DNA of 64,000 nucleotides from Amphimedon queenslandica (Eukaryota > Porifera > Demospongiae > Haplosclerida > Niphatidae), in the NCBI RefSeq assembly GCF_000090795.2, contig NW_003546254.1:243930-307929 (forward strand). The letters run 5' to 3'. Both the position numbers and the translations under genes were made by a program. How positions within the stretch are numbered: the first letter of the stretch is position 1; each line of letters opens with the position of its first letter. The notes below the pieces were generated by a model. It was not told the origin of the DNA and ran no database searches. It saw only the letters and a list, made by a program, of their open reading frames with translations. Below are positions 57,340-64,000 of the stretch, piece by piece.

Positions 57340-58860
57340 TTAACTTTCTTCTTCAGCAGCTTCTGCAGCTTTTTTCGCTTCAGCCTGCCTCTGTGAATGA
57401 ATCTACATTATATGCAAAAAGAGAATTAAATTAGCTCAAAGCAGCTAAAATAATTACATCTTCAGCATCTCCTCTCTCATCATCAGTGTACTGGTCTTTA
57501 TCAAGCCTCTCCAGTTTCCTTAATCTCACCAAAACTTCAATGCGATAATCCTCAACATCACAGATAGGACAATCTATTAATGAGAGGTCATAGCTAGAGT
57601 TGCTAAAAATAGAACAGTAGAGCTGACCTAATAAACTAAGAGCTCTGAGGTAAGGCAGACATTTAAGTTTGTCAACTTCGGATAGTTCTGCAATTTTATT
57701 AGTCCTGTTATATATACAGAGAGTTAAAATAAAGAACAAATAATATTGCATGGAGTATAAAAAAGCTTGGAAAGAAAAAAATTATATTAGGCATGTACAT
57801 GTATACCTCATATTAATATATTGCAGTGACTCAAGGTCTGATGTGAATCCATCTAATGTTGCAATGTGATTGTTGCGAAGATGCAACGTGGTCAACTGAG
57901 GCAGGCCACTCAGACCATCAATGCTTGACAAATTATTTGACGCCAAAAATAACTGGCGGAGTGTCGGTATGTGAAGGTTTTGGATGGATGAGAGCTCATT
58001 GCCGTGTAGATCCAGAGATCTCAGAGAAGGAAGGTTCTGTCTGGTGAGACCTGTTAGCTCTCTTATCTTGTTAGCTGTTTATAGAAATAATTTAGGATAA
58101 TTTTTTCTCTCTTCTTACAAGATATATTTAATGTCTCCAGCAATGGATGAGCTATTCCCTCAGTACTGGTTATCTGATTATTTGCAAAACTAGCAACTTG
58201 AAGATATTGCAACTGAGAGAGAGGGAGGTAAGTGAGAGAGAGAGATAGGACAACAAAAGAAGAGGTTTGCAATCAAAAATAAAAAAATAAGTTTTTTATA
58301 GGCAATTTAAGCACCTCTTCAAGGCGTGCAGATGTCAGCATGTTATGGTCCACTTTTAATGTGAGGAGGTGTGGTAATGCATTTACAGCACTAATATCCC
58401 TCAAACCATTATTTGATAGGTCCTAGGATGATATATCATGTGTTAGTCATGTGACATGGGAACTTACTAAGTAACGCAAGTGAACATAGCAATTTAGAAT
58501 AGAGATATCAGTCAGGCCTCTAAAATGAGTGAAAAATATTATTTTTAAAGGGTAGAATGTCAAATTTTAGTGGCAATGCAGGTGTCGTTATAGTCCTCAC
58601 TTGTTCCTGACATCAAGTCTGACAAAAGCATGAGCTAAACCGTTCCCTGTCTTGCAAAGGAGAGAGAGGTTTTCAGCCACGGCTTCACTGGCCAGAGGAT
58701 TATTAGCCTAAAGCAATATATAAAATTTTTGTTTGCGTTATTTTTAACACAATAAGCTTTTACGGACCATTTCTATATCTTTAGGATAAGTAATGGCCTC
58801 TTCTTCTTCATCTTCTTCGTCTTCTTCTCCATGCAAATCATCCTCACCATCGTTCGCCAT
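57340..58860 (-). CDS. LRRC23: Leucine-rich repeat-containing protein 23 (radial spoke component)
   Basis: Minus strand, start MANDGEDDLHGEEDEEDEEE at 58860, stop at 57340; about nine exons. Highly family-specific segments: TGNGLAHAFVRLDVRNK, HLRYLDLSNN, LEELPYLQVASFANNQIT, EGIAHPLLETLNIS, LTTLHLRNNHIATLDGF, SLQYINMR and VLVRLRKLERLDKDQYTDDE. Six to eight LRRs with an acidic N-terminus and Ala/Glu-rich C-terminus. LRRC23 is a head component of radial spoke 3 in axonemes and is needed for flagellar beating in mammals; here it would serve choanocyte, larval or sperm flagella. It shares a 179-bp upstream region with TBC1D24. Confidence 0.93.
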
Positions 58861-59039
58861 TTTGTTTCTGTGTTGCTATGGAAACAAAAAAGTAGACGGA
58901 GATAAAGTCATTAACAAATTTGATAACTACCCACGCCTATTCAAAATGGCCTCCACATTTTAGCTTTAATGTAGTGACACTTGCTGTCAGCTACTTATTA
59001 TTAACAAAGCATTGACAGCACATACTGCTGCTATTGCAA
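58861..59039. promoter_or_regulatory. Shared upstream region of LRRC23 and TBC1D24
   Basis: 179 bp between divergent start codons. Bidirectional promoter inferred from geometry; no recognised motif. Confidence 0.45.
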
Positions 59040-61910
59040 ATGGCAACAGCTGCCGGGCCTCTCCATCCTTTTGACTGCTTCTCTACACTCATTGACCGCC
59101 ATGGAGCTGCTGCCTTTATTGAAAATGATGAATTTAAGACACTAACCACTTTAACAAAGTGAGAGAAAGAAAGAAGGAAGGAGGGAAAAGGAAAGAATAA
59201 CATGTATCACTTTCCTTAGATTTACTAATTCAAGACCTTTAGATTCTAAAGTCTGGGACAAGAACACGAAACGAACTAAGTCTTCTTTGAAGTCTTTTGT
59301 GAGATCTGGAGTGGATCCAGAAGTACGTAGGAAGTACTGGCTGGCTATGTTGCAGATAGTGGACGAGGACGTCATTTTGTACTCGAGGGCGATTGGTCAA
59401 CCCGACGATAGTAAGACAAGTAATAATAATGATGATGATAATAATTATTAATAATGCTAATAATGATAATGATAATAACAATAATAATAGAAACACCTAA
59501 TATTTGTAATAGTATTTCTATAAATTACAGGGTTGTCCCCTCCTCCCCCTGTTCTAAAGGTCCCAATTGATCTACCAATCTTCTCCCTCGGTCCTAATTT
59601 TGGTACCTCTTATAACCGTTTGTCACATTTCTTATCGACTGATGTCTCCATCGTCCCTATACTGTCACATTTCCTACTTCATTTTCTTGAGGAATGGGAG
59701 TCTTACATTGGAGTACACAAGTTGCTTCAGAGACAAGCTTGGATTGATAGGAACAGAACAGAAGAGAAGGCATCTCGCTTGACTTTAATTAAATTAATTA
59801 ATACGCACCTGGTAAGTACATGTACATGTACATGTATCTATATATGCAACTTTAAAAATTTGTAAAAAATCAAGTTTGATTGAAATTAGCTCAAACTTTT
59901 TATGCAGCATAAGTACATGTACATATTTATGTATCAGGAAAATATAAAAATGGAAAACTCTCTCCTAGTCATTTTTGATGAAATTTGGCCAAAGTCCCTG
60001 TACTGTATTGAGAAATTTTAAAATTAAGAAAAAAATCTAATTTTGATGAGAATCAGCTCAAACTTATAAAAATATAAAACATGTATTTAAAGTGGAAGAT
60101 TCTCTTCTTTTTAATTTTGACAAAATTTGGCTGATGTTAGTACAGAGGGACTTCAACCCGATTTTTGATCAACTTTTAAAATTTATAAATTCAATTTTGA
60201 TTGAAATCAGCTCAAAGTTTCTATGCAACACAAGAACATGTATCAGTACAGTTATCTCCTATAGTCATTGTTTGTCTCTCTTGTTAATAGAAATCTTCAT
60301 CACTCTCGATTATTAAACCAGTTGGTATGGGCGAGAGCATCTTTATCCACGAGATCATCTCCCTCTGGTCGTTCTGGCCATTTTACAATAAATCCTTCTG
60401 GATGATTGTATGTTTCCGCAGTATCAATTCCCATCGTAATGTAATATGTCTATATAGGTTCGAGTTTTAGATCTTTATCTGTTGGAGGGTCCAAAGGTTC
60501 TATACAGGTTTGCTCTGGCAGCCATTAAGTCTTTTGTGTCAAGTTCTGGATTTGAAGACTACAGAACAAGTTAGTCTGTCACAAGTTCACAACATACGTA
60601 CATTCTTATGGCCCAAAATTTTTTGTTATTTTTACGAATTCCATCTTGAAAAACAAACTACTTTTATTAAGCCAGGCAGGCCAAGGCGCATTCACAAAAA
60701 GAAAAGAAATTTTACCTCCTATTTGTAAACTTCAAGCTATACATAGCACAGCACTCTTTTCTCTTTACTATAAATTTACTCAATAATTTACTCATTTCCA
60801 CTCTCTCTCAGATCAGTTGTCTTTATCTCAGTACATCCCTCATTACATTTCCAGCCTTTCTCTCAAAGAAAGCTCAAAGCTAATATCAGAAGCTATTTCT
60901 CTGCCTCATTTGCCCTCCTGGGAGACCATTTTTAAAAACTGGCTGTTCAACTGCTCCCTAGCTGAGCAGCAATCCCCACCATCTTCCTCCCCTTTCTCTC
61001 TATCTCTCTCTCCTCCTCCTGCACTCGGTGAAGAAGGAGCAGCAGTCATGGATAATGGTGGAAAGAAGGAAAAGAGAAAGTTTAGTCTTGGTGGGTCATT
61101 CTCGTCTGATATTATAGATGAGACAATGGTTGATACACTGGTAGACTGGTTCCCAGACTGGGCCTTTGGTGATACATTGGAGTGTTTGTTCCAAGCATCA
61201 AAGAATGGATACAAGTAAAATAGAAATAATGTCTACAGTGTAGCCCCTATAATAAGACACCATTATAATAAGGACACCTTTATAATGAGAACACCTTTAT
61301 AATGAAGATGCCTGTATAATGAGAAAATCTTTATATCTATGCCTTAACCCAGAGCCTGTACTAATTACATGTATGCTTGTTTTTCTTTTAGTTTAAGGAC
61401 TTTATTCCATAAATGTGAAGAAGATGAGCCATTGGTACTGATTGTAAAAACACTCAAAGAATCCGTAAGTAATAAAAGTGACTGTATTAATAGTTCCTCA
61501 TTCTTCTCTTATGTCTTGTTAGGTTTTTGGTGCTTTCATAGCAACTTCACTGACCGAGAGATCTAAAAACAGTTTCTTTGGATCAGGAGAAACCTTCCTG
61601 TTTACATTAAAACCTCACCCAAAGGTTTTTCAATGGACGACAGGCTCAGACCTGATAATGAGAGCCAATGATGACGAAATCATCATTGGCTCAGGGGGAG
61701 GGTAGGTGTTCTATAAATAGATTCTAAAAATAGAATTTTCATCATATTTGTAGTCACTATGGTCTGTGGATTGATGGTGATTTGTACAGAGGGAGTACAG
61801 CAACTTGTGCTGCTTATGCTAACCCGCCATTGACTGGCTCTGGAAGTGAAGACTTCTATTGTGCTGCCATTGAAGTGTTTAGGATAACATGGTCACAGTC
61901 GTCACAATGA
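59040..61910 (+). CDS. TBC1D24: TBC1 domain family member 24 (TBC + TLDc)
   Basis: Start MATAAGPLHPFDCFSTLIDR at 59040. Exons end near 59158, 59411, 59812, then ~60291-60401, ~60458-60571, ~60812-61215, ~61392-61465, ~61523-61702 and ~61754-61910. The N-terminal half is a divergent TBC domain (GVDPEVRRKYWLAMLQIVDE; WLIDRNR-like QRQAWIDRNRTEEK; VRVLDLYLLEGPKVLYRFAL). The C-terminal half is TLDc: GSGETFLFTLKPHPKVFQW, GSGGGHYGLWIDGDLYRGS and SGSEDFYCAAIEVF. This pairing is diagnostic for TBC1D24, which binds phosphoinositides and ARF6 and acts in vesicle traffic; the TLDc part also relates to V-ATPase regulation. A Ser/Pro-rich insert ([16 protein letters not shown]) lies between domains. One intron holds the dispersed repeat at 59840-60250. 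Confidence 0.93.
59840..60250 (+). repeat. Dispersed ~180-bp repeat, about two diverged copies
   Basis: TTAGCTCAAACTTTTTATGC, ATCAGCTCAAACTTATAAAA and ATCAGCTCAAAGTTTCTATG mark successive diverged cores inside a TBC1D24 intron. Confidence 0.75.
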
Positions 61911-62205
61911 ATAAAATTTTTATAGATAAATAATCAGATAGCTCAGAAATCTGTTATAATTATAATCTGTTTTAATTCTATTGTTTAAAAAACGAAATTC
62001 TCTGTGTAGATCTGCCCCCATATAAATTTCTATACAGCTCACAGCTATTTTAATCAGGTGTGAATATCTATTCTGTGCCATATTCATGATGGAACTAAGC
62101 TAATTATACGAGAGACACGCCTTCAAGTGCTACTCGCGCAGTTTGCCTTTAATGTAGTAGACAACTGAGGCTTATTATAGTCAGGCTTAGATAAAGAGGT
62201 CAAAG

Positions 62206-64000
62206 ATGGACGGGGTTGAAAGGGCAAGCTGTATTCGTTTCTTTGTCAATGGAGTTGAGGTGAGCATAGCCTAGGCTACTTGGGCATAATTGCTTACCTT
62301 TAAGTGTAAATACATGTTTTCAAAACAGCAGCTAACAGCGAGGCTAACAGTTTGTATTTATACTTTTGTGTATTTAATTACAGGTCATTGTGAATGATCC
62401 AGATCCAGAAATGACACTGCTAACATATCTGAGACGCTATTGTATGACCATAAATATAGTAGCATCGTTATGATTCATTTCAATATCATTATGTATTTTT
62501 AGTAAAATTGAAAGCTACTGTTGATACAAAATCTGGCTGTTGTAAAGATGAAGCAGTAGTTACTTTTGGTCTAACTGGTACAAAGTTGGGCTGTGGAGAA
62601 GGAGGCTGTGGAGCTTGTACTGTAATGGTATCAAAATATGACGGGTCAAAGGACACTATCAAGTATGCATTAGATCATTACAAGCTATTACATAAATTTT
62701 AAGCAAGTGTATGTGCTAGCTTGTAGTGTGCAAATAAGTGTGAATTAGTTTGGTATTAGCATGACTTGCTGTCAACCAATATTTACTCTGTCCTTAAAAA
62801 TGCATTTATCATAGGCATTACACTGTTAATGCTTGTCTAGCTCCTCTCTGTTCAATGGATGGTCTGTCTGTTATTACAGTTGAAGGGATCGGAAATTCTA
62901 AAAATCTGCACCCATGTCAAGTAAGGATTACTATAATACTATATATAATCCTAGCAACTAAAATTATATTCATTATTAGGAGAGGATAGCAAAGGCTCAT
63001 GGTTCTCAGTGTGGTTTTTGTACACCAGGTTTTGTAATGTCAATGTATACGCTACTTAGGAACAATCCATCACCAACACAGGAGGAAATGGAGCATGCTT
63101 TTGAAGGGAATCTCTGCAGGTGTACTGGATACAGGCCTATACTGGATGGGTATAGGACCTTTTGCTCTGACTGCAAGTGCAAAGGAGATGGAAAGGAAGG
63201 AGGGAAAAGCAAAGAAGCTGATCACAAGTTGTTTGATGCCACGAAATTTAAGCCTTATGATCCAAGCCAGGAGATTATATTTCCACCTGGACTAAAGGTA
63301 CATATAAAAACAAGGTTTGCTCTTGTATTATAGTTACTAACTTACTATGGTAGGCTGAGAATAGGCCGCCACTGTCTCTTGAAATTAAATTTAATGATGT
63401 GTCATGGTACAGGCCAGTATCATTGAAGGAACTTCTTGAACTGAGGGACAAGTTTCCACATTACAGGGACAGCGACAAACCAAAATACAGGCTCGTAATG
63501 GGTAACACTGAAATTGGTAAGGAACACTAAAATTATTATAGTTCTTATCTATTGTTGATACTGTTAATAGTCTGTGGATTAGCCATGTTGTTTTAACTTC
63601 ATGTCTTTGTAGAGATAGAAAGGCGCCTCAAAGGCTTCAAGTATGATGTATTGATATGTCCTTCTCATGTGCCAGAGCTCTTGGAATTGACATTAGAAGA
63701 AGAAGGACTAGTGGTAGGAGCATCAGTAACACTCACTGATCTTAAAGACTACATCACCAATCTCCTTACTACACAACCACCTCACACTACTGGAGTACTG
63801 CAGGCTTTATTGAACATGCTCAAGTGGTTTGCAGGACCTCAGCTAAGGAATGTTTCAGTGAGTTTCAGTAGGGAATCATGCATTGTTATTTTTTATTATA
63901 TTTGTAGTCTTTTGGTGGCAATATTGCAAATGCTAGCCCAATATCTGATTTGAATCCTGTTCTTTTAGCAAGTGGAGCTACATTAAACTTTGCATCAATA
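62206..64000 (+). CDS. XDH: Xanthine dehydrogenase, N-terminal part (3' cut by window edge)
   Basis: Exons 62206-62259, 62384-62441, 62503-62662, 62816-62920, 62980-63297, 63354-63516, 63613-63858 and 63908 to the edge. The first [2Fe-2S] domain has [19 protein letters not shown], the second [19 protein letters not shown] and [18 protein letters not shown]. The FAD domain starts with RLVMGNTEI and [20 protein letters not shown]. It belongs to the molybdopterin hydroxylases that oxidise hypoxanthine to xanthine and urate in the cytosol; XDH fits better than aldehyde oxidase by overall similarity, but the substrate-deciding Mo domain lies outside the window. A ~20-residue insert with a CC pair precedes the first Fe-S motif, and the Gly of GNTEIG is Glu here. 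TBC1D24 ends 295 bp upstream on the same strand. Confidence 0.93.

Overview
The window looks like part of a demosponge nuclear genome, most like Amphimedon. This is inferred from AT-rich, very compact DNA, many short GT-AG introns (often 50-150 bp), an animal-specific gene set (mitofusin, TBC1D24, PLEKHM2, ARMC3, LRRC23, PACC1, CD-MPR), and sponge-style multi-exon receptor genes of the Ig/FN3 and Cys-rich kinds. I read about 22 protein genes, two of them cut by the window edges, plus one 10-N assembly gap at 23858-23867. CDS coordinates run from start to stop codon and include introns; exon limits come from reading splice sites and frame continuity by eye.

Layout, left to right. 1-5077: two paralogous Ig/FN3 single-pass receptors, tail to tail, with a foldback element carrying a tRNA-like Pol III cassette inside the second. 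5185-7893: DNAJC21. 8032-13313: PLEKHM2 (SKIP). 13388-14361: C3orf33-like. 14461-16185: PACC1/TMEM206. 16420-17415: an LRR protein. 17596-18607: cytidine deaminase. 18845 to the gap: mitofusin, without its C-terminus. 24356-26338: intronless polytopic membrane protein. 26520-28622: two convergent four-TM genes. 28913-31231: aquaglyceroporin. 31412-37653: two tandem Cys-rich, Ser/Thr-stalked receptors, one with a tail of repeated tyrosine motifs. 39890-44827: NOC2L without its N-terminus. 44984-52218: ARMC3 with a satellite-filled intron. 52479-54098: small unknown gene. 54598-57099: cation-dependent mannose-6-phosphate receptor. 57340-58860: LRRC23. 59040-61910: TBC1D24. 62206 to the right edge: xanthine dehydrogenase, N-terminal half only.

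Genes are packed. Six neighbouring pairs are head to head with 74-290 bp between start codons, and three tail-to-tail pairs lie 99-371 bp apart. Most are unrelated housekeeping, signalling or ciliary genes (ARMC3 and LRRC23 belong to the cilium/sperm set), so no operon-like pathway is implied. The accessory layer is repeats: two inverted arrays of one 61-bp minisatellite, a dispersed ~180-bp repeat family found in at least six introns, a degenerate satellite inside ARMC3, and at least seven short foldback (MITE-like) elements, nearly all in introns.

The most interesting items are the tyrosine-repeat receptor, the Pol III-bearing foldback element, the inverted minisatellite arrays that bracket two truncated genes, the diverged receptor pair with its Glu/Gln/Arg repeat tail, and the PLEKHM2 orthologue whose linker has no tryptophan.
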